Shown here: positions 34,815 through 43,478 of the stretch, in pieces
How the letters are laid out: the number at the start of each line of letters is the position of its first letter
How positions within the stretch are numbered: the stretch's first letter is position 1
Assembly: GCA_022826745.1 (NCBI GenBank)
Contig: JAJDUI010000015.1
Location: 1-64,000 of the forward strand
Source of the DNA: Thermoanaerobaculia bacterium
GTDB taxonomy: Bacteria; Acidobacteriota; Thermoanaerobaculia; Multivoradales; Multivoraceae
Direction of reading: 5' to 3'
DNA length: 64,000 nucleotides
Notes under the pieces: model-generated
Told to the model about the DNA's origin: nothing
What the model saw: only the letters and a program-made list of their open reading frames with translations
Databases searched by the model: none
Made by a program: the position numbers and the translations under genes

Positions 34815-35654
34815 CTAGAACTTCGAGATGACGGTTTCGCCGAACTGGGCGAGCTTGTCGGGCGGCATCGGCGGGACGATGACGCGGGAGACGCCGAGTT
34901 CGACCATCCGGGCGACGTGATCCGGCGGTCCGCCGTTGGCGGTGATCTCGATCGCGTCGGGGTCGCGGCCCGCCGCCTCGGCGCTCTCGCGCATGACGCC
35001 GAGCAGGTGCTTCAGCTTGTCGACGTCGCCGAGGGCGGGGAAGAAGCCGTCGCCCAGCTCGCCGGCGCGGCGCGCGGCGCGGTCGGAGTGGCCGCCGACG
35101 ACAATCGGCACGGAGCCCTGCGTCGGTTGCGGCCGGCTGTAGCAGTCCGAGAAGGAAACGAACTCACCGTCGTGGCTCGGACAGTCCTCGGTCCACAGTG
35201 CCCGGAAGGCCCGAATGTAGTCGTCGAGACGGCGTCCGCGTCCGGCGAAGGGCACGCCGAGGGCGTTGAACTCCTCCTCCAGCCAGCCGACGCCGACGCC
35301 CAGGACGGCCCGGCCGCCCGAGAGCTTGTCGAGCGTGGCGACCGCCTTGGCCGTGATCAGGGGATTGCGCTGGGGGACGATCAGGATGCCGGTCGCCAGC
35401 TTGATGCTCTTCGTCGCCGCGGCCACGTAGGATAGCCAGATGAGCGGGTCGGGGATGTCGAAGTCTTCGCGCCCGCCGGGCATCCTGCCGCTCTCGTCGT
35501 AGGGGTACTGGGAGGCGTAGCCGCGCGGGACGACGACGTGCTCCACGGTCCATAGCGAGTCGAAGCCGGCGGCTTCGGCTGCCTGAGCCAGGGCCGCGGC
35601 CGGAGGGCCGTCGACGAACGGGCCGGTGTTGGCGAACATGATGCCGAACTTCAT
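34815..35654 (-). CDS. LLM-class F420-dependent-type oxidoreductase
   Basis: A 279-residue bacterial luciferase-like monooxygenase-fold (TIM-barrel) protein. The body matches F420-dependent family members: MKFGIMFANTGPF at the N-terminus, FDSLWTVEHVVVP, ATGILIVPQRNPL, LGVGVGWLEEEF and PIVVGGHS. Flavin (FMN or F420) use is typical of the family; the substrate is unknown. The start is ATG 35654, preceded by a strong GAGGAGAAGAG ribosome site. It is divergent from the RND transporter. No F420 biosynthesis gene lies nearby. Confidence 0.9.
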   Translation of the reverse strand: MKFGIMFANTGPFVDGPPAAALAQAAEAAGFDSLWTVEHVVVPRGYASQYPYDESGRMPGGREDFDIPDPLIWLSYVAAATKSIKLATGILIVPQRNPLITAKAVATLDKLSGGRAVLGVGVGWLEEEFNALGVPFAGRGRRLDDYIRAFRALWTEDCPSHDGEFVSFSDCYSRPQPTQGSVPIVVGGHSDRAARRAGELGDGFFPALGDVDKLKHLLGVMRESAEAAGRDPDAIEITANGGPPDHVARMVELGVSRVIVPPMPPDKLAQFGETVISKF

Positions 35655-35765
35655 CTCTTCTCCTCGCGTTCCGCGTGCTGGGGATTCCTCGGGCGTTGGC
35701 GCGCGGGACTGTAGCAGCCGCGAGCGCTGCTCTTCGCAGTGTCGCCCGGGACTCGTTCGGTGAGC

Positions 35766-38054
35766 ATGCGACGGGCGCTCGACGCGGTTGCGCGCTGGAC
35801 GATCCGGTCGCCCTGGAAGGCGATCGGATGGGCGGTCGTGCCGGCGCTCGCCCTGGCGGCGCTGCTGCCGGCGACGCCGGTCGATCTCACCTTCATGGGG
35901 GTGATGAATCGCGACAACGAACACGTCGGCCGCTACTTCGAGATGTCCGAGCGGTACGAGCTCGGCGGTCTGCTCCTGGTTCTGCTCGAGGGGGAGGAGG
36001 AGCAACTCGACGACGCCGTCGACCGCACGATCGAGGCCGCTCAGGCCTTGCCGTCGGTCGCCGCCGCCCGGCGCCCGCTGCCGCTCGAATGGCTCGCGGA
36101 GCAGGCGCCGTGGCTCGTCGAACGGCCTCTGTTCGACCGTTGGCTCGCTCTCGCCGGGCAGCCGGGCGACGTGGAGAACGCGGCGGAGTTCCTGGCCTCC
36201 GCGCTGGCGCTGCGCGCTTCCGTGGCCAGCGTGCCAGGCGCCCGGCTGGTCGAGATCAAGATGGCGACGGACCCTCTGGCGGAGGAGGTGGGCCAGAGCG
36301 CCTTCTTCGAGCTGGAAGCGGCGGTCGAGCGCGCGCTCTCGGGCTCCGGGGTGACGGCCGGCTTCTCGGGCCTGCCGGCGCTCTCGGCGGGCGACCAGGA
36401 GCAGACCCTGGGCGCGATCAAGCGCCTGACGCCGATCAGCCTCGTGCTCGTGCTGCTTCTCTTCCGGATCGTCGAGAAGCGACCGGGCGGCATTCTGTCG
36501 GTGGCGGCGGTCCTGGTGCTCTCGATCGGCGCAGCGCTGGGCGCCGTCGGCCTCCTGACCGGGAAGCTGACGGTCATGGAGACGTTCTTCGGCGTCACCG
36601 TCTTCGGCCTCGGCATCGACTTCGCCGTCCACCTGTTCGTGCGCCAGCGGGAGGAACTGGCTCATGGCCGTTCGTTCGAACAGGCGCTGCGGCGGACGCT
36701 GTCCGGTTCCGGCCGCGGCGTCGTCGCCGGCTGCGTCACGACGGCCGGGGCGTTCCTCATCGCGGCGACCGCGCCGGACCCGGTGGCGCTGCATCTCGGC
36801 CTGTCGGGCGGCCTGGGTCTCCTGTTCTGTCTGCCGCTGACGCTGCTCATCCTGCCGTCGGTGTGGGTGCTGCGCCAGCGGCGGCACCGCCGCCGGCTCG
36901 AAACCGCGGCCGCGGCCCCGGCCGCGCGTGCGACGCCGGTCCGCGTTCCCGGCCTCCCGTCCGTCGTGCGGTGGGCGACGGAGCGGCCGGTGCGCTGCCT
37001 GGCCGTGAGCGGGGTCCTTCTGGCGGTGGCCCTCGCAGGCCTGCCGCGGCTGCAGGTCGAGACGAGGCTGGAGCGGATCATGAATCGCGGCGTGCCCGCG
37101 ATCGCCATGGTCGACCGGATTCAGGAGGTCCTGGGTACGAACGGCGCGCCGTGGATCCTGACCGCCGGGAGTCTCGAGGAGGCCCGGGAGTTCGCTGCCC
37201 GGCTGGACGGTCATCCGCTGTTCAGCGAGACGGTCAGCCTCGGCACGATCCTGCCGGCCGACCTGACCGAGCGGTCCGCGGCGCTGGAACGCCTGTTCGG
37301 CCCCGAGAGCCGGACGGCCGCAGCCGTCGCCGGGTTGGGAGATCCCAGGGCACTGGCGGTCGGAGCGCTCCGTCGAGCCGCGGCGGCCGGCCCGCCGAAC
37401 GTCGATTCGCTGCCGTCCGGCCTGCGTGAGAAGTTCATCGCGCCCACCGGAGAGTTTCTCGTCTACGCCTACGCTACGGACTCCAAGGCGGACGGCGCCC
37501 TGGCCCGTCGCCAGCGCGAAGTCGTGCAGGCGATCGACCCCAGGTCCAGCGGGCTGCTGGCGGTGGTCGAAGGGATGATGATCGGCGACCGGCCGTGGAT
37601 CCCGTGGATCGCTCTTTCGATCCTGGGATTCGTGCTGCTCGTGCTCTGCGTCGACTTCCGGCGGCCCGGCTCGGTCCTGCTGGCGGTGCTGCCGGTGCTG
37701 GCCGCCGTGCCGTTCACCCTGGGGGTGCTGTGCTGGATCGGCATTCCGTTCAACGTGATGACGTGGCTCGTGCTGCCGCTGATCTTCGGGCTCGGTATCG
37801 ACGACGGCATCCATGTCGTCCACCGGTTCCTGGACGATCCGGCGCAGCCGATTCGTCTGGCTGCCCTGTCGGTGGGGAGGGCGATCGCGATGACGACGCT
37901 GACCACGACGGCCAGCTTCTCGATCCTGCTGTTCACCGACCACCCGGGCCTGGAGACGATGGCGGCGGTCATGCTGATCGGCCTGCCGGCGTGCCTGCTG
38001 GCGTCGGTGACGGTGCTGCCGGCTGCGGGCGTCCTGCTGCTCGGAAGGCGGTAG
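35766..38054 (+). CDS. RND/MMPL-family membrane transporter
   Basis: A 762-residue inner-membrane protein with the RND/MMPL layout. A first membrane segment (IGWAVVPALALAALLP) is followed by an extracytoplasmic loop. Two membrane bundles flank a second loop, and the family GLGIDFAVHLF and GLGIDDGIHVVHRF motifs mark each bundle. ATG 35766 is chosen; an in-frame GTG at 35739 would add nine residues. Such exporters move lipids, sterols, hopanoids or drugs using proton motive force. It starts a four-gene run with a BtuF-like protein, a glycosyltransferase and a DUF547 lipoprotein, so a lipid or cell-envelope substrate is plausible but unproven. Confidence 0.85.
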   Translation: MRRALDAVARWTIRSPWKAIGWAVVPALALAALLPATPVDLTFMGVMNRDNEHVGRYFEMSERYELGGLLLVLLEGEEEQLDDAVDRTIEAAQALPSVAAARRPLPLEWLAEQAPWLVERPLFDRWLALAGQPGDVENAAEFLASALALRASVASVPGARLVEIKMATDPLAEEVGQSAFFELEAAVERALSGSGVTAGFSGLPALSAGDQEQTLGAIKRLTPISLVLVLLLFRIVEKRPGGILSVAAVLVLSIGAALGAVGLLTGKLTVMETFFGVTVFGLGIDFAVHLFVRQREELAHGRSFEQALRRTLSGSGRGVVAGCVTTAGAFLIAATAPDPVALHLGLSGGLGLLFCLPLTLLILPSVWVLRQRRHRRRLETAAAAPAARATPVRVPGLPSVVRWATERPVRCLAVSGVLLAVALAGLPRLQVETRLERIMNRGVPAIAMVDRIQEVLGTNGAPWILTAGSLEEAREFAARLDGHPLFSETVSLGTILPADLTERSAALERLFGPESRTAAAVAGLGDPRALAVGALRRAAAAGPPNVDSLPSGLREKFIAPTGEFLVYAYATDSKADGALARRQREVVQAIDPRSSGLLAVVEGMMIGDRPWIPWIALSILGFVLLVLCVDFRRPGSVLLAVLPVLAAVPFTLGVLCWIGIPFNVMTWLVLPLIFGLGIDDGIHVVHRFLDDPAQPIRLAALSVGRAIAMTTLTTTASFSILLFTDHPGLETMAAVMLIGLPACLLASVTVLPAAGVLLLGRR

Positions 38055-38067
38055 CCTCGTCGGCCCG

Positions 38068-38997
38068 ATGCCCGAACCGCGAATCATCTCGCTGATCGCC
38101 AGCGCCACGGAGATTGTCTGCGCCCTCGGCTTCGAGGAGTCCATGGTCGGCCGATCGCACGAGTGCGACTACCCGCCGTCGGTGGAGAAGCTCCCGGTGT
38201 TCTCGTCCTCGAAGGTGGACGTCGACGGCTCCAGCCGGGCGATCGACGACCAGGTGCGCGCGATCGTCGCGGACGCGTTGTCCGTCTACCGGGTCGACGC
38301 GGCGCTGCTGGACGAAGTCGCACCGACCGTCATCATCACGCAGACGCAATGCGAAGTGTGCGCGGTCAGCCTGAAGGACGTGGAGCAGGCCGTATGCGAG
38401 CTCGTGGCTTCGGAGCCGAAGATCGTCTCGCTCGAGCCGATGGACCTCGGCGACGTGTTCACGGACATCCGCGCAGTCGCCGCGGCGCTCGGACGCCCCG
38501 AGCGGGCGGAACGGCTGAACGCCGGGTTGACGGCGCGCCTTGACGCGATCCGCGAGCGCTCCGGCGCGCTTGGCGAGCGGCCCGTGGTCGCCTGCATCGA
38601 GTGGATCGACCCGCTGATGCACGCCGAGAACTGGGTGCCGGAACTGGTCGAGATCGCCGGCGGCAGGGTCATGCTCGGTGAGGCGGGCAGGCACTCCGGC
38701 TACTTCGAGTTCGATCGGATGCTCGAGGCCGACCCCGACGTCATCGCGGTCATGCCGTGCGGCTTCGACATTCCCCGCACGGCGGCCGAGATGCCGCCGC
38801 TGGCCGCCCAGCCCGGCTGGTCCGAGCTCTCCGCGGTGCGAAGCGGGCGCGTCTTCCTCACCGACGGCAACCAGTACTTCAACCGGCCGGGGCCGCGGGT
38901 CGTCGAGTCGGCGGAAATCCTGGCCGAGCTTCTGCACCCGGAAGCCTTCGACTTCGGTCACCGCGGGTCCGGCTGGACGGAGTGGGTTGGCCTCTAG
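38068..38997 (+). CDS. BtuF-like cobalamin/metal-binding protein without signal peptide
   Basis: A 309-residue two-lobed substrate-binding protein of the ABC-transporter class III (BtuF/FhuD-like) fold. The N-lobe starts RIISLIASATEIVCALGFEE and a long helix links the lobes. The C-lobe holds GRHSGYFEFDRMLEADPDVIAVMPCG. Such proteins normally bind cobalamin, heme or siderophore in the periplasm. Here the domain begins at residue 4 with no signal peptide, so it is probably cytoplasmic, as in some cobalamin-binding proteins outside ABC systems. No BtuCD genes are nearby. ATG start; 13 bp after the RND gene. Confidence 0.85.
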   Translation: MPEPRIISLIASATEIVCALGFEESMVGRSHECDYPPSVEKLPVFSSSKVDVDGSSRAIDDQVRAIVADALSVYRVDAALLDEVAPTVIITQTQCEVCAVSLKDVEQAVCELVASEPKIVSLEPMDLGDVFTDIRAVAAALGRPERAERLNAGLTARLDAIRERSGALGERPVVACIEWIDPLMHAENWVPELVEIAGGRVMLGEAGRHSGYFEFDRMLEADPDVIAVMPCGFDIPRTAAEMPPLAAQPGWSELSAVRSGRVFLTDGNQYFNRPGPRVVESAEILAELLHPEAFDFGHRGSGWTEWVGL

Positions 38998-40282
38998 AAA
39001 GTACGTAGACGGGGTCGGTCTCTGGTGCGTCCTGGGCTACGGGATTCTGGCGTGGCTCGCGCGGCAGACCGGCGAGCCCGACCTGCGGGCGTTCTTTCTC
39101 CTCGTCGCCTGGACCGGACTTCCAGTCTTCGGTCTGTTCCTCCACTTTCGGAAGACGGGGGAGCCCTTCCCGGTCGGTCGATTGCTGTTCTGGGCGGTCG
39201 GCTTCCGGCTTTGCGGATTGATCGGCGGCCCGTTCTACGAGGACGACTTCTACCGCTACCTCTGGGATGGCTACCGGTTCGCCACGGCCGGCACGCCGTA
39301 CGGCGCCGCGCCGGAGGAGTTCTTCATCGACCCGGCGGTGCCGGCGGTCTTCCAGGGCGTCCTGGACGGCGTGAACTACCCGGAGCTGCCGACGATCTAC
39401 GCGCCCGTGACCCAGCTCCTCTTCCTCGTCGCGTACTGGATCAAGCCGGCGAGCGTCGCCGTGCTGCAGGCGATCCTGATCGCGGTCGACCTGATCGTCG
39501 TCGCCCTGCTGCTCCGCCTGGCGCCCGCACGGAACGTCCTGCTTTACGCCTGGTGTCCGCTGGTCGTCAAGGAGATCGCCTTCACGGCACATCCCGACGG
39601 CGTCGGCGTCTGCCTGCTGCTGGCCGCCATCGTGCTCGCGCGCCGCCGCCGCTGGTGGGTCGCCGCCGCGCTGCTCGGGCTGGCCGTGGCCGCGAAGACG
39701 TTCGCCCTGGTGCTGGCGCCTCTCATCCTGCTGCGGGCCCGGCTCCGGCACTGGCTTCTCTTCGTGGCCACGACGGCGGCGGTCTACCTGCCGTTCGTCG
39801 TCATGGGAGGCACCGATCTGCTGTCGCTCGGGGTCTTCGCGCGGGACTGGGAGTTCAACTCGGCGGTCTTCGGGCTGCTCAAGGCGGTGGTTGCACCGCC
39901 CGCGGCGCGCGTTGTTGTCGGCGTGCTGTTCGCCGCTTTCTGGGCCTGGTACTGCCTTCGCCGTGCCCGCGGCAGGGAAGGGGGAATCCCCCGCGGCGAC
40001 TGGCTGTTCGGAGTTCTGCTGCTGCTGTCGCCGGTGATCAACTCCTGGTACCTGCTCTGGCTGCTTCCCTTCGCGGTAGTGTTTCCGAGCATCTGGGCAT
40101 GGACGGCGTCGGCCGCGGTCCTTCTCAGTTACGTCACGGGACTGAATCTGCCCGACTACACGTTGCAACCGTACGAACAGCCGGTGTGGGTCAGAGGGCT
40201 GGAGTTCGGTCTGATCGGCGTGGCGCTCACTGTTGACCTCGGTGCGCGGCGTTGGAGAGAGCTTCGAAAGGACATGGCATGA
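38987..40282 (+). CDS. polytopic membrane glycosyltransferase (GT87/DUF2029-like)
   Basis: A 431-residue integral membrane protein with about nine to eleven predicted segments. FYEDDFYRYLWDGYRFATAG near residues 80-100 carries an acidic pair typical of GT-C polyprenol-sugar-dependent mannosyltransferases. The start is a TTG at 38987 within the end of the BtuF-like gene (11 bp overlap), with GGAG at 5-nt spacing. Open reading upstream of it is antisense-free shadow of btuF. It likely adds sugars to envelope glycolipids (family inference). Its stop overlaps the DUF547 start (ATGA). Confidence 0.75.
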   Translation: MASRKYVDGVGLWCVLGYGILAWLARQTGEPDLRAFFLLVAWTGLPVFGLFLHFRKTGEPFPVGRLLFWAVGFRLCGLIGGPFYEDDFYRYLWDGYRFATAGTPYGAAPEEFFIDPAVPAVFQGVLDGVNYPELPTIYAPVTQLLFLVAYWIKPASVAVLQAILIAVDLIVVALLLRLAPARNVLLYAWCPLVVKEIAFTAHPDGVGVCLLLAAIVLARRRRWWVAAALLGLAVAAKTFALVLAPLILLRARLRHWLLFVATTAAVYLPFVVMGGTDLLSLGVFARDWEFNSAVFGLLKAVVAPPAARVVVGVLFAAFWAWYCLRRARGREGGIPRGDWLFGVLLLLSPVINSWYLLWLLPFAVVFPSIWAWTASAAVLLSYVTGLNLPDYTLQPYEQPVWVRGLEFGLIGVALTVDLGARRWRELRKDMA

Positions 40283-41100
40283 CGAGTCGGAAGTGGATGG
40301 GCCTTGCCGGAGCGGTCGTCCTGGTGTTGGCCTGCGGCGCCCCGGAGTCGAAGGACATCGGCGGTTGGGACAGGAGCGACGAGACGAGCACCGCAACGAT
40401 CGAGCACGGTCCCTGGCAGGAGATCCTGGACGCCTACGTTCGCGCCGACGACTCGGGCGTCAACCTCTTCGACTACGCGGGGATGTCGGCCAACGCCGGC
40501 GACACGGCGAAGCTGAGCGCCTACATCGACTACCTGCAGGGGCAGGATCCGCTGGCCTATTCGCGCGACGAGCAGATGGCGTTCTGGATCAACCTCTACA
40601 ACGCCGTCACGGTCCAGGTCGTGCTGTCCGAGTACCCCGTCGATTCGATCAAGGAGATTCACGAGGGCGTCATCCCGAACACGGGCCCGTGGCAGGACCC
40701 GCACGCGGCGGTGAACGGACGTGACCTCAGCCTGGACGACATCGAGCACGGCATCCTGCGGCCGCTCTGGCGTGACCAGCGGATCCACTACGCGGTGAAC
40801 TGCGCCGCGTACGGCTGCCCCCACTTGTTGGCCACAGCGTTCACCGCCGCCAACACGGAGGAGTTGCTGGAGCAGGGCGCGCGCGACTACGTGAACAACG
40901 CCCGCGGCGTCGACTTCGTCGACGAGGACTTCATCGTCGTCTCGAGCATCTACGACTGGTACACCGAGGACTTCGGCAACACGGAGGAGTCGGTGGTGGC
41001 CCACCTCATCGACTACGCGGACGAGGATCTCGCCGCGCGTCTCGAGGGCTTCGAGGGCTCGATCGACTACGAGTACGACTGGAGTCTGAACGAGCCCTGA
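40279..41100 (+). CDS. DUF547 lipoprotein
   Basis: A 273-residue protein with a lipoprotein signal (VLVLAC, lipidated Cys about 17) and a DUF547 domain. The family blocks QMAFWINLYNAVTV and HYAVNCAAYGCPHL are clear; the latter contains the conserved cysteine of this transglutaminase-like fold. Function is unknown; envelope protein processing is a guess. The start is the ATG of an ATGA overlap with the glycosyltransferase; a longer start three tens of bases upstream overlaps more and is less likely. Last gene of the RND-BtuF-like-GT run. Confidence 0.85.
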   Translation: MTSRKWMGLAGAVVLVLACGAPESKDIGGWDRSDETSTATIEHGPWQEILDAYVRADDSGVNLFDYAGMSANAGDTAKLSAYIDYLQGQDPLAYSRDEQMAFWINLYNAVTVQVVLSEYPVDSIKEIHEGVIPNTGPWQDPHAAVNGRDLSLDDIEHGILRPLWRDQRIHYAVNCAAYGCPHLLATAFTAANTEELLEQGARDYVNNARGVDFVDEDFIVVSSIYDWYTEDFGNTEESVVAHLIDYADEDLAARLEGFEGSIDYEYDWSLNEP

Positions 41101-41101
41101 G

Positions 41102-42007
41102 CTAGTACGTGTCGAAGTTGAAGCCGAGCGAGATGCTGAACACGTCCGAGACCGCTGTGTTGCGGCCGCCGACGACCGACCCGTAGGTGAAGGCCAGGGA
41201 ATCGACGGCGATCGCACGGGGCGTTTCGCCGCTCCTGAGGGCGATACTGACCGTGCCGGTGACGAGCTCGATGTCTTCCTGGAGTTCCGGGAAGCGGGCG
41301 GGAGAGAACGGAGGCACGCCGATGTCGAGCCCCGAGGACTCGGCGTCGGTCATCCGGTAGCCGAGGTTCAGTCCGACCCGGTCGCCGACCAGGACACCTG
41401 CCGAGAGGTTGAGGAAGGTGTCTGCGGGGATGTTCTCGCTGCGATGGCGATAGCCGAGTTCCGCGGACAGGGCGCCGCGCTCTCCCACGTACTTGCCGAG
41501 CAGCAGGGACACCTCGCCCCCGTCGCCGCCGTCGCCGAGGGAGCTGATGTAGCCGGTCGTGTAGCTGCCGCCGACGATCGCGGCGGCGCGCAGCGCGAGG
41601 CTGGGTCCCGAACTCACTACTTCGTCCCGGAAGCGCCAGACCAGGCCGGCGTTCACGTCCTGTAAGCCGCTCAGGTTCTCCTTCGGTGGAAACGGCGCCG
41701 AGGGCCCCGCCATGAAGGAACTCTCGGCGGCGCCGACGCGGAAGTCCAGGGCCAGCGAATCGGAGATGCCGTAGGTGCCGTTGACCCAGAGCGTTTCCTG
41801 GCCGAGTTCGTGGCCGCCGGCCGGAGTCGGCCCCTTCACGGCGGCGCGATAGAACTCGGTGGCCTCCTGGGTTACGTAGGAAACGGAGATCGTGCCGGCG
41901 CCCGGCGCGGGCAGCCAGGGCGAGCCCTCGCCGGCCAGCGGCGGCGTCGTGAAGGCGAGGACGGCGGCCGCCGTCGGCAGGAGCGGACGCAGGGAACGTC
42001 TGTTCAT
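41102..42007 (-). CDS. predicted beta-barrel outer-membrane protein
   Basis: A 301-residue exported protein with a signal peptide (TAAAVLAFTTPPLAG) and alternating-residue strands ending in an aromatic/Tyr C-terminus (LGFNFDTY), the usual signal for barrel insertion by BAM. It resembles transporters of the phenol MetA-pathway family (PF13557-like), but I cannot assign a substrate. ATG start. It follows the small Cys-rich protein by 13 bp on the same strand and ends 1 bp after the DUF547 stop. Confidence 0.78.
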   Translation of the reverse strand: MNRRSLRPLLPTAAAVLAFTTPPLAGEGSPWLPAPGAGTISVSYVTQEATEFYRAAVKGPTPAGGHELGQETLWVNGTYGISDSLALDFRVGAAESSFMAGPSAPFPPKENLSGLQDVNAGLVWRFRDEVVSSGPSLALRAAAIVGGSYTTGYISSLGDGGDGGEVSLLLGKYVGERGALSAELGYRHRSENIPADTFLNLSAGVLVGDRVGLNLGYRMTDAESSGLDIGVPPFSPARFPELQEDIELVTGTVSIALRSGETPRAIAVDSLAFTYGSVVGGRNTAVSDVFSISLGFNFDTY

Positions 42008-42020
42008 CGTCGTCTCCGGG

Positions 42021-42395
42021 CTACAGCTTGTAGCGCCGCGTCAGGTAGAAGTGAACGAGTTCCTGCTCGTCCGGCTTGTCTTCGCAGACGGCGTCGCCGG
42101 CGCCGGGGCAGAGCACGTTGATGTGCTCGTCGTCCTCGGTGCCGGGCTTGACGGCCTCGTCCCGAGCTTCGAGGCTGTTCTTCAGACTGAGGGCGCGATC
42201 CCGATCGAGGTCTCGCTTTTCGAGGGGGCAGGAGGGGCAGACGAGCTTCTGGAAGGTGAGCGCCTTGCCCATCGTGTAGGCGTCCCTGGGGTTGATCCCC
42301 TTGCCCGCGGAGATGGAGCCGGATGCGTAGAGGGCGGCCTGCGCGAGGCAGGCAACCAGGATGCCGACCGACAGGCCGACGATGAACCGTTTCAT
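42021..42395 (-). CDS. small exported cysteine-containing protein
   Basis: A 124-residue protein starting at ATG 42395 (MKRFIVGLSVG). A signal peptide or anchor (VGILVACLAQAALYA) is followed by a mature part with two cysteine pairs: VCPSCPLE and LCPGAGDAVC. The CxxC lacks the following His of cytochrome c. A redox or metal role with its outer-membrane neighbour is possible but unproven. The open frame extends upstream, but that part lacks a good start. I do not recognise a family. Confidence 0.68.
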   Translation of the reverse strand: MKRFIVGLSVGILVACLAQAALYASGSISAGKGINPRDAYTMGKALTFQKLVCPSCPLEKRDLDRDRALSLKNSLEARDEAVKPGTEDDEHINVLCPGAGDAVCEDKPDEQELVHFYLTRRYKL

Positions 42396-42541
42396 CCTTG
42401 ATGTGTCTCCCGTCGCAGAGGTAGAGGGGCTCCGCGATGTGCGTGTTGAAGGTGGGCGCAACGTAACACAGCGCTGTGCCAGAATCACCGCCCCCAACGC
42501 ACAGACGAGCAGAACGAGCAAGCAGGAAGGGAGCGGCAGGC

Positions 42542-43393
42542 ATGATTCAGACGGGCGAATTCAGGGGCTTCGAGGTGTCCACCGAGGATCCGGGGATCCT
42601 CGTCGTCACCTTCAACCGGCCGGACCGTCTCAACGGCATGGACGCGCCGATGAAGCGCGACCTGCTGGAGACGCTCACCCAGGCCGCGATGGAGGACTCG
42701 GTGCGCGTCGTGCTGTTTGTCGGCAGCGGCAGGGCGTTCTCGGCAGGCGACGACATCAGCGGCCAGGACAAGGGTCGCCGCGGCGAGGCCCTGGTGCCGG
42801 ACATCCACCGCGGCCACGACAACATCCTGGGCACGATCAACGGCCTGCGCAAGATCTCCCAGCCCATCAACACGGCGATCCGCGGCATGGACAAACTGAC
42901 GGTCGCGGCGATGAACGGCGTGGCGGTGCAGACCGGTTTCTCGCTGGCGCTGAGCTGCGATTTTCGGATCGCCTCGACGGCGGCCCGCATGGGCAGCGGC
43001 ACGCTTCGCTTCGGGCTGCTCCCGGACGAGGGCGGCCACTACCTGCTGCTGCAGATGATGGGCCTGCCGAAGACGATGGACTTCCTGATGCGGAGCAGGC
43101 TCGTTGACGCCGCGGAGGCGCTCGAACTCGGCCTCGTCCACGAGGTGGTGGAGCCCGACGAGTTGATGCCGCGGGCCATGGACCTGGCGCGCGAGCTCGC
43201 CAACGGACCGCAGGTGGCGATGCGGCTGCTCAAGCGCAGCCTCTACAACGCCGCCGACCAGACCTGGGAGCAGTCGCTCGAGGACATCGCGGCCCGGACG
43301 CCGATGGGCGACCATCACCCGGACTCCCGCGAGGGTGTGGCCGCGTTTCGCGAGAAGCGGAAGCCGAGCTTCAACGCCTGGCTGGAGGAGTAG
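42542..43393 (+). CDS. enoyl-CoA hydratase/isomerase (crotonase) family protein
   Basis: A 283-residue crotonase-fold enzyme. The acyl-CoA-binding block is GSGRAFSAGDDI (oxyanion hole), a second oxyanion peptide lies in MNGVAVQTGFSLAL, and RFGLLPDEGGHYLL carries the acidic residue near E165. This fits hydration of 2-enoyl-CoA or an isomerase. The start is ATG 42542 after AGGAAGGGAG. It precedes a thiolase by 85 bp and a channel gene, so a beta-oxidation or degradative role is likely. Confidence 0.9.
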   Translation: MIQTGEFRGFEVSTEDPGILVVTFNRPDRLNGMDAPMKRDLLETLTQAAMEDSVRVVLFVGSGRAFSAGDDISGQDKGRRGEALVPDIHRGHDNILGTINGLRKISQPINTAIRGMDKLTVAAMNGVAVQTGFSLALSCDFRIASTAARMGSGTLRFGLLPDEGGHYLLLQMMGLPKTMDFLMRSRLVDAAEALELGLVHEVVEPDELMPRAMDLARELANGPQVAMRLLKRSLYNAADQTWEQSLEDIAARTPMGDHHPDSREGVAAFREKRKPSFNAWLEE

Positions 43394-43478
43394 CCGACCG
43401 ACCGGACGGTAGGTGATATTCTCCCGTACCCGACAGGTCCCGAGTACACAGCAATCATCCAAGCCAGGGAGCCTCCCC

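Noticed and set aside
35655..38144. Minus-strand extension of the LLM oxidoreductase frame
   Set aside because: Antisense to the RND transporter; composition is charged and repetitive. The enzyme starts at 35654 with a strong ribosome site.
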